Source: Isoetes taiwanensis
Lineage: Eukaryota; Streptophyta; Lycopodiopsida; Isoetales; Isoetaceae
Assembly: GCA_021234155.1 (NCBI GenBank)
Contig: JAJEKV010000003.1
Coordinates: 21,004,386 to 21,068,385 of the forward strand
Reading direction: 5' to 3'
DNA length: 64,000 bases
In this document: one piece after another, positions 47,278 to 59,167 of the stretch
Layout: each line of letters begins with the position of its first letter
Numbering within the stretch: position 1 is the first letter of the stretch
The notes under the pieces: generated by a model
The model's input: only the letters and a program-made list of their open reading frames with translations
What the model was told of the DNA's origin: nothing
Database searches by the model: none
Translations under genes and position numbers: made by a program

Positions 47278-47965
47278 CGTAATTGCAAGTTGAGAGAGAT
47301 AAGGTGCTGGATTATGTGTTAGATCAAGCATTTATAATGGAACATAATAGCGCATGCACCTTTCCACTGCCTCCCAGCGCCATCATCTAGCACCTTGATG
47401 GCCTATGCCAAGCTCGCCCTAACTCACAGCTTCATAATAGCATAGCGTCAACACAGATAGCAGATTGATTCAACCAGAATTACAGGTGCCCAAATTCAAC
47501 ACACCAGGTTCCAACAATAAAAAATAGACAGGTGCCCTTTCGATCAAATTCTACAGGTGACATACTCCAGCTCACTTCTTATTGTAATCATGGTTAGAGA
47601 AAGTTACAATGGCGATTAGGAGTTTGGAAAAAAGTAATATAATATATCTTCTTACATATAAAATTATCGCCTTAAAATTCCGTTTCCAAAAGTAATAAAA
47701 CTTCCAAAATGTTTAGATCTGGAACTGGAAAAAAATTATTATGATACTTTCCTACCACTCTAGTTGTGCCACGTGGTGCAATGGTGGCCTATCTCCAAAC
47801 AGTGAAGGCATATGCTCTATGTCCTCTGCTTTAGCTCTCTGGCTCTTCTACTGCACATCTGGTACAAGAGTCTTTCTGGCATAAGGATCTCTCACAATTT
47901 CTTTCCTATAATGGACCTAACCACTTGATGGGTCAGTATACATAATTTTATATGTATGTATATAT

Positions 47966-48215
47966 ATACAAGAACAGGAAAAGCTTGTACCACATCTTTC
48001 CTTAATCCCCTGCGCATAATCCTTCCGGGAAAATGGATTGCCGCGCCACCTTCGACGGAAAGAACTATGAGAGCTAAGATAGAAAATGTTCCAAGAAGAG
48101 ACGCGAGCAAAAATGGCCAAGATTGCGCTGCTGCTGTAAAAATACTGCATTCTGAGGGAGGGAGGCGGAGGTCCGGCGATGGTGGAATCGTCGGAGTAAA
48201 CTTCATGTAATGCAA
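47966..48215 (-). pseudogene. ATL-type RING-H2 E3 ligase N-terminal fragment
   Basis: ATL proteins have one N-terminal membrane helix, a GLD motif and a RING-H2. From ATG at 48206 the minus strand reads MKFTPTIPPSPDLRLPP, a hydrophobic helix SWPFLLASLLGTFSILALIV (about residues 30-49), then GLRKDVVQAFPVLVY, which matches the GLD box GLDxxxIxxFPxxxY with Asp changed to Arg. It breaks off at the TATATA run shared with the LTR start, so the RING is missing. Confidence 0.5.
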
Positions 48216-50050
48216 ATTTTAAATGAATATCGGCTCTTTTGGCATATTCATTAATGGTTTTTGAAACGTTTAGCAAAGGTAAACGATGCAAACTTGGGGA
48301 GGAGAGAATATCATTATTTTTTTATGCCACCTCATGTTGTGGAGTCAGATACGTGGCCTAAAGTGGTGCCACCTCTTCAAATGCATTAACTTCAATGCTT
48401 TAATTGTATTAAACTGCATTGACTTTTTAGCCAACGGTCCAGATCGAACCCCTAAATCCAATGGCTTAGATCAAAAGCCCCAAATAAGGGGGTTGCTTGG
48501 GGATCATGAAGTGGCTTCGTCTGGGCCGTTGGATCTCACAATCTGGACCGTTCAGACGGCGACACCTCGGATTACAAACAAGGGGGCAGCTTATATAATC
48601 GTATATATATACAAGTGTTTGTAATATGAGGGACTGCATAAAGCTCGAAGATCCTATGAAAATTCTTGTAGATTCTATGAAGATTCTCTTAGATTCTCTA
48701 AAATTCCACAAGATTCTCAAAACTTTTAGGAAGATTCCCCTAGATTCCCAAAGATTCTCTTGAGATTCTCCTAGATTCCCAAAGGTTTTCTTAGATTCTT
48801 AATGCTCCATAAAGATTCTCCTAGATTCTTAAGATTCTATGGAGATTCCCCTAGATTTTATTAAGATTCCCAAAGATTCTCTAAAGATCTCCCTACATTC
48901 CAAAAGAATACCCCAAGATTCCTCTATATTCTCCAAGATTCTATCAAGATTCTCCTAGATTCTCTGAGATTCCATTAAGATTCTTAAAGATTTTATAAAG
49001 ATTCCTTTAGATTCTCCTAGATTCCCAAAGATTCATTTGAGACTCCCTAAGATTCTCTAAAGATTCGCCTAGATTTTAAAAGAATACCCCAAGATTCCTC
49101 TAGATTCTCCAAGAGTCTATCAAGATTCTCCTAGATTCTTCTAGATTCTCTAAGATTCCTCTAGATTTTTAAAGATTTTATCAAGATTCCCCTAGATTCC
49201 CAAAGAAGCGCTTGAGATTCCTATAAATTCTCTTGAGATTCCTCTAGTTCCAATAGATTCTACGAAGATTCCCCTAGACTCCCCAAGATTACATCAATTT
49301 TCCTCTAGGTTCTTAAAGATTTTATCAAGATTCCATTAGATTCCCTTATATTCTCAAAGATGCTCTCTTGAGATTATCATAGATTCTCTAAGATTCTCAT
49401 GATATTCCTCTGGACTCCCTAAGATCCTATAAAGATTATACTAAGATTCCCTCAACTTGCCATAGATTCCTTGAAAATCGCACATTCCAAAAAAAATCTT
49501 AGTGTTCGATCATGTTGGCTCCAACTGCAACAAAATAGTGTCAGAGCACCACTCATTGGAAAGCTCTCGACCCCTCCGACCTTCATCCGACCCCTCTACC
49601 ACAAGCTACGTGCTTTTGAAGGCGATTAAACAAAAAGAAGCTTCCTAGAATGTCCACTAATAAATGCTTTGCCACCTCATTACTTCGTTTTATTAATGAG
49701 GGTGCCACCTCACCTCCTTTTAAAAAAAAAAAACTAATTTAATTTTAAAGAGTTAATGGCTAGGATTTATGCTCACCTTTTGATCCAATGGTTAAGATCT
49801 GCTACACCAAATTCACTTTTTGGCATCTTCCTTGCACCTTCCCCATAAAAATCAAGGGCTAGGATTTCGCCTTCCCCTTTGATCCAACGGTTCACAGATG
49901 GGGTGTATGCCCCCATGTATGACTCATGTATGCCCCCATCAAAATCCAAGGGCTTAAGCTACGCCACCTCACCAACTTTTTATCCAAGGGCCAAGATCAA
50001 AAATTTATATCAGATATGCCATTTTGTAACTACCCCCATGAGTTTCTATA
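48216..50050. mobile_element. Insertion inside the 5' LTR: spacer and GATTCYC repeat, block 2
   Basis: Not present in the 3' LTR. It holds the degenerate GATTCTCCTAGATTC repeat (48640-49480) and three short paraphrased segments with AAATCCAATGGCTTAGATC-like text near 48450, 49790 and 49880. No gene. With the ATL fragment it appears to have entered, or been retained, as one block. Confidence 0.5.
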
Positions 50051-53008
50051 TACATATTAAGATAAGATAAGATAAGATACATACTTGGCACACATGCAGC
50101 CTGGAGTCCATATAAGCAAGGGTTTGGCCTATCTGAAAAAAGATTTTTCCAAGAGAGAGCTTTTGGAGTTTTGTAAAGCTGAGGAGGCCAAAGAAGGATT
50201 GCATAGAAGGATTAGCTGAAGACCCCAGAACTAGTACGGCATCAATCTTTTTCTTTCAAGTGGGTTTTGCTAAGTTAACTGAGGTTTGTTGTGGGCTGCC
50301 ATGATTAGATTCAAGTATGCTTCTATATGCTTCAATAAGTTGGTTATGTCTTATGTTTGAGAAGCTCTGATGTGAACAGAAATGTTTACAATTAGATGGA
50401 TTGCACTTAGATTGTAATATACAAAATTAGTTGCCTAGGATGAAATCAATCTTGGGCTTTGAATGCCTCTGTATAAGTCTAGAATTAGCTCAAGGGAACC
50501 TTGCCTAAATCAACAACCTTTTTGTAAACGTCACGGGAGCTTTAGGAGTGACCAAATTGCTGTAGCTGGGGGGATTCAAGATCAAAGTCGAAGTAATCCA
50601 GCGATCACAAATTTGATAAGACCGGATAGATGCAAGGGCACATGATTGGCCCTAAAATTGCAAGAAGAGGAAGGAATTCAATTATCTGTAGGTGGGTCAG
50701 GCTGAAACAACTTGAAAGGGCCTGAATTTGGTTCCTGGCATACAGATTTTAGAAGTTCAAGGCAAATTTGGAACAAGTTAAGACTTCGGGGTAGAGCCCA
50801 ACCAAATACTCGTCCACTTTTGATGGAGAAGAAATTCGACCTGGAAACTATTGAAAACAGGCCATACTAGCATAAGGGTCGAAATTGCATGATCAGAGCC
50901 GATCCATGCAGATTTCGATGTTGAGGAAGGGACGAAAATCTGTTGTGTGTAGATTATTTGGTCTTCGTTTCTATTTCTGTTGTGCTTATATTTGGATTGT
51001 TAGTTTGTTGCTTTGATCGAATTGTTGGGCTATTAAAATATAAAACTAAGTAATCATGGAGATAAGTGGCTTGCACCTTAGACTAAAGAAAACGTAAGAA
51101 TTTAATCACCCGATGGGATCTGAGATGAAGAGCTAGACAGAATCATAAGTAATAAGAACATGCATTGATGTTAATGGTTCAACTGAGTTAACTAACAAAA
51201 TTATGAATAAGGTTAATAATTCCACAACTAATGAGTTAATTTGACACCTGAAGATAGAGCCAGAGTTGACAATCAGTTGGCAGGGAATACATGCAGTTAC
51301 GGCCACGAGGCCGTATGGATTTTTAAGCCATGATGGCGGGAATTTGAGTTTGCACATTAGATGCAATAATAAATCCCTTAGGTATGTAAAGTGGGTTTTA
51401 ATTAGAATAAGAGTTGTTAAAGATAAATGAAATGGTGGAACCTTGGAGATAAAGAGAAGTTGGGCCGAGAGAGCTGTATGAGACATATGGGGACTTTTGA
51501 ATGTGGCTATGGCATGGAGCACTGCTAGCCTAAGTGTATTATAAGTTTCTAAGCTGTTGCACTTTATCAAGAGCATCATAGCTAATGGATTCAAAATATG
51601 AAGGTATGGGATGCTTTATTCCTTATTTCGGGGGATCCGAGATGCTCTGTATTTACTATGGGAGATGATTAATAGCAAGCTACGTCAACATGGGTAAGTT
51701 GTATGGGCAACATCGGCAATAGTACGATCTAGGCACATGTTTAGCAAATATTCTAATGAACATCACATCTTATGGTCTTTGCATTGTTCCACAGTTGTCT
51801 TGGTGTTTGATGTCTATTGGATCCTCCGAGATCAGACTTCCAGGTTCGGTGGCCTGGGTTGTTCTGGCATTACTCATGTCATCTGTGTTTCTTTGATATA
51901 TTCTTGTGCTTTGTGACACTGGGTGTGGCATCCGAGGGAAGGGGATGCACATTAACTCTTGTGACTCCATGATAAGAGGTCCTCCACCGCGGGCTGGAAA
52001 GGATATGCGCATACGAGGTTCACCCGACCACTCCTGCTATAGGGCTCGGAATGTGAGCTGGCGGCACATGTATCTGCTAACACGGGCTGCATGTAGGCTG
52101 GCTGAGCTTCCCATTGTCCCCGAGATATGTTATGATGTTTTGGCGCTTGACTATGTTTCTTTGCTTCTAATGCTCATGTTTGGTATTCCTTGGATTATGT
52201 TGTCATTGTCTAGCATTGTACTCACATAGGTTTTTGTGTCTTTACTTGTGCTTATGTTCTAAGATTTCCAGAGTATTTCCATGCATGCAATGACAGCCAG
52301 GAATCCCCACTTAGTCACTAGGACTAACCCCATTGAGTGCATGTGCAGTTAATCTGCAAGGCAGTGACCTAATTGATGGCGGCAATGTAGCCGGGGATTA
52401 GGGTTGAGTTCTAGAGCTAGACTCTCCTGTCTGATTTGATCAATTGTTGTAATCTATATGTTGAGAATATTATGGATAGAAAATCTTTGGATTATTGTAG
52501 TCTTAATGGAAAGAATGGATCATTCCCCAATTGCTAAATGGAAGATTAAATTCTTCACCAATACTGTAACTTTTTTAAAGTTTTTTGGATGAATTTAGAT
52601 CTAGCTTTAAGTTTAGACAAGATTCCGAGTTGCAAGGAGGGTCAACTAGGCAGGCTCGTCACAGTTGGTATCAAAGCAATGTTGGATCTTTGGGGGCAGA
52701 TTACAGATTAAGTTGAGGTTAAAATTCTAATCCGATGGTCTTTCTTTTAGAGACAATTGGAGATGCTGTCTTCAAGAGGATGAGTAGTATCGGGAGGCTT
52801 GGTGGTATGAAGATGTTAAAGGGAACTTTTTCATCTGAGCAATGGAAGCAACTTTTGACGATGTTGAGTTAAGGATTTCCTTGTGGCATATCCAGTAAAA
52901 TGGATAACAGTTGTACTTCTACGGTCAAGTTTTGATTTGAGCTATCTAGATCTATCCTAGATTTGAGAAGTTGGAATCACAGATTGCTTCAGTAAATCTA
53001 TAATCGAC

Positions 53009-55834
53009 TGTAATGGACCTAACCACTTGATGGGTCAGTATACATATTTTTATACGTATGTATACATGCTTGGCACGCATGCAACCTGGAGTCCATATAA
53101 GCAAGGGTTTGGCCTATGGAAAAGGATTTTTCCAAGAGAGAGCTTTTAGAGTTTTGTAAAGTTGAGGAGGCTAAAGAAGGATTGCACTAGAAGGATTAGC
53201 TGAAGAGCTAGAACTAGTACGGCATCAATCTTTTTCTTTCAAGTGGGGTTTTGCTAAGTTAACTGAGGCTTGATGTGGGCTGCCATGATTAGATTCAAGT
53301 ATGCTTCTATATGCTTCAATAAGTTGGTTATGACTTATGTTTGAGAAGCTCTGACGTGATCAGAAAGGTTTACAATCAGATGGGTTGCACTTAGATTGTA
53401 GTATGCAGGATTAGCTGCCAAGGATGAAATCAATCTTCGGTTTTGGATGCCTCTGTATAACTCTGAAATTAGCTCAAGGAGTCCTTGCATGAATCAACGA
53501 CATTTTTGTAAACGTCACGGGAGGTTTAAGGGTGACCAAATTGCTGTAGCTGAGATTCAAGATCAAAGTTGAAGTAACCTAGCAATCACAAACTTGATAA
53601 GACCGAACACATGTACGTCACCGGATTGGCCCTAAAATTGCAAGAAGGGAAAGGAATCCAGTTATCTGTAAGTGGATCAAGCTGGAACAATTTGAAGGGG
53701 GCTGAATTTGATTCCTAGCATCCAGATTTGAGAAGTTTTGGGACAAATTAAGACTTCTGGATAGAATAGAATAGAATAGAATAGAGCTCAACCAAATGCT
53801 GGTCCAGTTTTGATGGAGAAGAAATTGGACTTGGAAACTATTGAAAACAGGCCATACTAGTAGCATAAGGGCCGAAGTTGCATGATCAAAACCGACCCAT
53901 GCAGATTTCGATGTTGAGGAAGGGACAAAAATTTGTTGTCTGTAGACTGTTTGGGCTTCGTTTCTATTTCTGTTGTGCTTATATTTGGATTGTTAGTTTG
54001 TTGATTTGGTCGAATTGTTGGGCTATTAAAATATAAAACCAAGTAACCATGGAGATAAGTGGGTTGCACCTTGACTAAAGAAAACGGAAGAATTTAACCA
54101 CCCTATGGGATCTGAGATGAAGAGCTAGACAGAATCATAAGTAATAAGAACATGCATTGATGTTAATTGAGTTAACTAAGAAATTATGAAAATATAAGGT
54201 TAATAATTCCACTGCTAATGAGTTAATTATACTTTGACACCTGAAGATGGAGCCAGAGTTCATGATCAGTTGGCAGGGAATAAACAGTTACGGCCACGAG
54301 ACCCTTTGGATTTTTAAGCCCCAAGTACGGGATTTTGAGTTTGCACATTAGATGCATTAATAAATCCCTTAGCTACGTAAAGTGGATTTTGACTTAAAAT
54401 ATTAAACACCTTAGCTAACAATTATTAAAGATAAATTAAACGGTGGAACCTTGGAGATCAAGAGAAGTTGGGCCCAGAGAGCTATATAAGGCATATGGGG
54501 ACTTCTAAATGTGGCTACGGCATGAAGCACTGCTAGTCTAAGTGTATTGTAAGTTTCTAAGCTGTTGCACTGTATTTTATCAAGAGCATCATAGCTAATG
54601 GATTCAAAGTATGAACGGTATGGGATGTTTTATTCCTTATGGGGGAGGAATGAATGGAGATGCTTCGTATTTACTATGGGAGATGGAGCAAGCTATGTTA
54701 ATATAGGTAAGTTGTATGGGCAAAATCGGCAATAATACGATCTAGGCACACGTATAGCAAATATTGTAATGAACATCACATGTTATGGTCTTTGTATTGT
54801 TCGACAATTGTCTTGGTGTTTGATGTCTATTGGATCCTCCGGGGTCGGACTTCCAAGTTCGGTGGCCTGGGTTCTTCCAACATTACTCACTGGGGGAAGA
54901 GGATGCACGTTAACTCTTGTGTCTTCATGATAAGAGGTCCTCCGACGTGGGCTGGAAAGGGCATGCGCATACGATGTTCACCCCACCACTTTTGCTACAA
55001 GGCTCGGAATGTGAGCTGGCTGGTCATGTTTCTGCTAATAGGGCCTGCATGTAGATTGGCTGAGCCTCCCATTGCCCCGGAGCTATGTTATGATGTTTTG
55101 GCACTTTGACTATGTTTCTTTGCTTCTGATGCTCACGTTTGGTATTCCTTGGATTATGTTGTCATTGTCTAGCACTATACTCACATATATTTTGGTGCTT
55201 ATGCTTATGTTATTGTGTCTATGATTTCAAAGTATTTCCGTGCATGCAGTGGCAGCCAGGGATCCCTACTTATGCAGGATTCACATGAGTCTTCAAATTT
55301 GCAGCAACAACGGATGTGGGTATCACTAGCGGTGCAGCAGCCCTCTAGCTGCAACAGTTTCGTTGATAGGTATACGTGGGGCTGCTTCAAAATCTGCAGT
55401 ACTGCTTGAAAATTTGCAGCGCTGCCTAAAATGTCATGCCCTTTTGCAGCTGATGTTTTTTCCTTTCTATTCATGTGAATCTTCCATTAGTCACAAGGAC
55501 TAACCCCATTAAGTGCATGTGTAGTTTTCTACAAGGTAGTGGCCAAGTTGATGGCGGCAATGTAGCTGGGGATTGGTGTTGAGTTCCAGAGTTAGATGCT
55601 CCTGTTTGATTTGATTAGTTGTTGTAATCTATGTGTTGAGAATATTATGGATAGAAAATCTTTGGATTAGTGTAGTCTTAATGGATAAGAATGGATCATT
55701 CTCCAATTGCTAAATGGAAAATTAAATTCTTCACCAATACTGTAACTTTTTGAAAGTTTTTTGGACCAATTTACGCTTTAAGTTTAAATAAGATCCCGAG
55801 TTGCCAGGAGGGTCAACTCGGCAGGTTCGTCACA
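53009..55834. repeat. 3' LTR
   Basis: TG...CA ends. Compared with the 5' LTR it carries a (TAGAA)4 expansion at 53762-53783 and a 214-bp MITE at 55273-55486. Parallel ORFs in both LTRs (51906-52229 and 54780-55109) reflect LTR homology and differ by indels. Confidence 0.8.
55273..55486. mobile_element. Tourist-like MITE (PIF/Harbinger type)
   Basis: Terminal inverted repeats TGCAGGATTCACATGA and (reverse of the right end) TGGAAGATTCACATGA, flanked by TTA at 55270-55272 and 55487-55489. The 5' LTR has the uninterrupted site CCACTTAGTCAC near 52303, so the exact 214-bp insert plus a TTA duplication are proven by comparison. No ORF. Confidence 0.85.
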
Positions 55835-56029
55835 TTTCCTTTTTAATATCTGCATCTTTATTTTCTCCCAGCTCTTTTGCTGCTATTATTTCATGATTGC
55901 CTTTTCAATACATCGAGGTATGTTTGTTTTGATCTATTTTTGTTAGTTCTCGATTGAATTTAAGAATTTGCTTGGAAGCTAAATGATCAAATACTGATTA
56001 GGGTTACAAGGGCAAACTGTTTCTCTACT

Positions 56030-57316
56030 TCTAGCCTCTATGCACGTAAACTTGGCCAAGACCAAAGCGATCCTCTATCATCTGCATGACAGGCAAGGGC
56101 CCCATCCTCATTTATTGGGACCAGAATGAGAAGATGGTACCCGCCTACAAATATTTGGGAGTGGAGTTTCCATCTCCGATGTACTGGGATACTGTATGCC
56201 ATAGATAACAATAGCCACAAGGCAGAACTGTGTGATTGGGCCCACCAGTCACACCTAATAAAAGGGTTTTTATTGTCCACGGAGACCAATCGGCCTATGG
56301 GACCAAATAAAATGACGCAGTAGATACATTATTGTCCGGGTTAAACCACCCCCCCTTTCCCAGAGGGCTTTTGGGGGAAAACTATGACAGAAATAAGAGT
56401 GTTGTCAAACTGTACAACTATACATTATAAAATATATATACATCAGGCGAGTGCCCGAGAATATAGCTGATCCCACTGATCCATGACCTCTCGAAAGTAT
56501 GATCTCAGCATCCGTACCGAGGCCATGCTCAACATCTCATGTAGTGGCTCTCCGGGTCTGACCAACTCAGTATAGCATGCCTGGATTTGATCATACGTTG
56601 GACAACTCTAAAGGGTGTGGCATTTGTCTTTCCCAGCTCCCACTTGACAGCATTGATAAAGCTTGTCCTGGCGCGGCTTCCCAATCCATCTCCCCGTCTT
56701 AATTTGGAGGCAGTGTGCACCTGTGCGAATTGAGGTAATGGGTTTGCGTTTTTTCATGGGCAGATGGGTATGCAGGTATCGTTGCAGGCTCCACTCCAAT
56801 ATGGGGTTAATGTGGCGCTAATAATATGCCATCTTGACTCGTTCAAGGGCACTAGCATCTCAGAGCTTGCTGAGGAAGCATGTGTCAAGGCATTGTCTCA
56901 AGCTGTGGCAATCAGCCTCCGTTTGCACTTGGATGCACCTGTGCTCCTGCATATTCCATCTAACCAACCACTTAGTCCTCTTTTCTCGCTAGCAGGCTTT
57001 CAAGCACTGAGGGCCCATTGCCACGGTGTAAACCAGGTTAGGAAGACAAGTGTCACCCATACTGACCACCTTCTGGAAGTAGATGATGTAATAGTCAAGG
57101 GCCTCCCCTCCTCCCCCCTCCCTTGAAGAGGCAAGAAGCTTGTCTCCCGTGACCGTATTTGATATGGCACTGTGGACTTCACACCCAGTGCCCATGCTAA
57201 GAAAGCTTTCTGCACATGCGTCAAGTCATTCCAGTTGGCAAGGGACACCACCGGGCCCCAGACTTTGACCCCATATAAAATGACAAGCTCCATTAATACC
57301 CTGAATACTATTCTAT
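56030..57316 (+). mobile_element. LINE fragment with its 3' half inverted
   Basis: Plus strand 56040-56268: NLAKTKAILYHLHDRQ, KMVPAYKYLGVEFPS, KAELCDWAHQSHLIKG, the RT palm-thumb region. Minus strand 57293-56460: ELVILYGVKVWGPVVSLANW, VQKAFLAWALGVKSTVPYQI, RSRETSFLPLQ, then the Cys-rich C-terminus, followed on the minus strand by the 3' UTR hairpin (56335-56390) and TTGGTCTCCGTGGACAATAA ending near 56262. A TATTCTATTCTT tail sits alone at 57305-57316. Turning 56269-57303 around would put both halves and the tail in normal order. Confidence 0.75.
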
Positions 57317-58570
57317 TCTTCTTTGCTTTCTAATTCTTTGGAGCAGGTCGATTTAGGGTTTCAACCTTAAAGTTTTCTTCATGAAAAATAATGACTTTTG
57401 GAGATTATTTCTAAAGCGAAGCCAAAACTATAAGTGTGGAACTTAGGGCACAACCAGAACTCTGTTGTGTCGATCATGATTGAATCTGATTGAGGCAACC
57501 AGGAATATATTGAAGGTCATTTAACTCGAGCAAAACATTATCATCTTTTCTTTGAGGATAGGACACAACAATTCAAATTTGAGTTGTAAGATTTTTTGCC
57601 AAATTGCAAATTCTTCATTTTATGATTGCTATTGCAAATGGATTAGGTATGCACCTTGCCCATTTTATTGTTAATACTCCTTTTAAGTTGTGTATCTCTT
57701 CCCAACTTGTAATAAACTATGTCGGATATCTACGAAAGGGTGAGGATTATATATATGCTCTGAAGACGAAAGCTAATATATATCTTTGCCACAAAATTCA
57801 TTAGTGTACAATATGTGAACTTTTCATAGCCCTTGCTCTTGTATAAAGTTTCACAACTATTTATTCTGTTCCTTTTCTGTATTCTGTTCCTTTCTTGTAT
57901 TTTCAAATGCCCCTGCCCCAATTTGCTTCACAAAATTCGTTCAGAAAGACCATGAACTTCAGCTGGAGGAAAGGCATACAGCAGAAATATCAAAGTGAAT
58001 AGTGAGAGCCATGAGAAATCCGACACGTGCTTCTGTAGATTGATATGAAATCAGTTCTTACTTAATGATAAAATCTCAAGATATATACTCCTTGGGTGAG
58101 CTAAACATTCTGCACAGAATTCTACGTGGAGCCCATAGGAGCAGACAAATGGTGAGCTAGAATGGAGAAAACATATTTTCTCCATTGCTTGACGTCTATT
58201 TCTTCAATACATCGTACTAACTTGCATGAGAAGCTCGATACTGTGGATATCCAAGCTGGGTACATGGCTACTTAAAGGAAAATATTGGAGTACTAATTCC
58301 TGCCAGCGAGATTGGATAAATTTGTAGAAAAAAGAGAAGAATGTAAAACGAAAGTACTTTAGTGCCATCAAAATGTTTGCTAAGAACCTGTAGTAAAAAG
58401 GAAGAATGTAAAGCACATGTACTCAATAAGTTTGATGATTGCTTTTAGCACTTCCTGCAGTGACACCCATATAATGAGAAACGGAGTGCCCATCATATTC
58501 AGAGCTTATTTCTTTCGAACCGAAATACAATGCTGGCAAAGATCTGAATTGAGAGTTTATTTCTTTCTAA
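57317..58570. other. Spacer, nothing recognised
   Basis: AT-rich with short ORFs only; no RNA gene or repeat recognised. Confidence 0.5.
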
Positions 58571-58575
58571 CATAA

Positions 58576-58758
58576 AAGCAACTTACCTTCAATTCAGGCG
58601 TCACCAATCACGCGACGGCATGTGGACAAGCTTCTTTCTGAATTTCAGCAGTTTGTTGTCTTCAGAATTTACTTGACATTCTGCAGATTTGCCCGATTCT
58701 GCTAAATTTACCCTGCATTCTCAAGGATTTACCTTCCTGAATTGAAGGTAAGTTGCTT
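58576..58758. mobile_element. MITE-like inverted-repeat element
   Basis: Perfect 23-bp arms at 58576-58598 and 58736-58758 (AAGCAACTTACCTTCAATTC...). ACATA directly outside each end could be a target duplication (58570-58574 and 58761-58765). Non-coding. Confidence 0.65.
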
Positions 58759-58767
58759 CCACATAAT

Positions 58768-58856
58768 AAGAATGCTTGTTTGGGCTGCATTCCGGCACGG
58801 AAAATCACGCCGTGTGTTCCCCTGCCAGAATGCAACTTAAAACAAGCACTCTCTTA
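58768..58856. repeat. Short foldback element
   Basis: Arms 58774-58797 (GCTTGTTTGGGCTGCATTCC...) and 58823-58847 pair with few mismatches around a ~25-nt loop. It lies 15 bp after the previous inverted-repeat element. Confidence 0.55.
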
Positions 58857-59167
58857 TACAGAAATACAGTGCTGGTGAAGGAGACACAGTAAAGGAATCA
58901 AGAAAATGAACCTATAAGAGAATAGACCAGGACAGCACATAAGGCTTAACTATAATAATGGACATGGACCTTCTTGAGTGATTGTTCTCCTTCTAAATTT
59001 CATTAAATGAAGCTGATCCATTATTTGGACCATTTGCCTCTTTTAACATGTTACCATCAAGGTATACAGCCGTTTGCATTACCATCAAGGTATATTTATC
59101 TTATCAGGCAGTACAGTTAGGATTTTAAATCATGTGCATCACTGCATTTCATACCAATAACCAGATA

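Larger units (their letters stand above)
47907..52663. repeat. 5' LTR (with ~2.1-kb insertion)
   Basis: Bases 47907-47965 match the first 60 bp of the 3' LTR; the match resumes near 50055 (ATACATACTTGGCACACATG) and continues to GGCTCGTCACA at 52663. Many substitutions separate the two LTRs, so the insertion is not recent. Confidence 0.75.
47907..55834. mobile_element. LTR retrotransposon with giant LTRs and minimal interior
   Basis: Flanked by TTTCC on both sides (47902-47906 and 55835-55839). The 3' LTR is 53009-55834 (2826 bp), TGTAATGGACC...GGTTCGTCACA. The 5' LTR runs from 47907 (TATAATGGACC, TG changed to TA) to 52663 and contains about 2.1 kb not in the 3' LTR. The interior is only 52664-53008 and opens with TTGGTATCAAAGCAATG, a tRNA-Met-type primer binding site. 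It encodes no gag or pol, and no clear polypurine tract precedes 53009. Non-autonomous. Confidence 0.8.

Noticed and set aside
51906-55109. Similar ORFs at 51906-52229 and 54780-55109
   Set aside because: They are equivalent positions in the two LTRs, differ by indels, and have no protein family features.
56030-57316. Twin-priming 5' inversion of the LINE
   Set aside because: In twin priming the 3' part keeps its tail; here the tail is separated from the 3' part, which fits a later internal inversion better.
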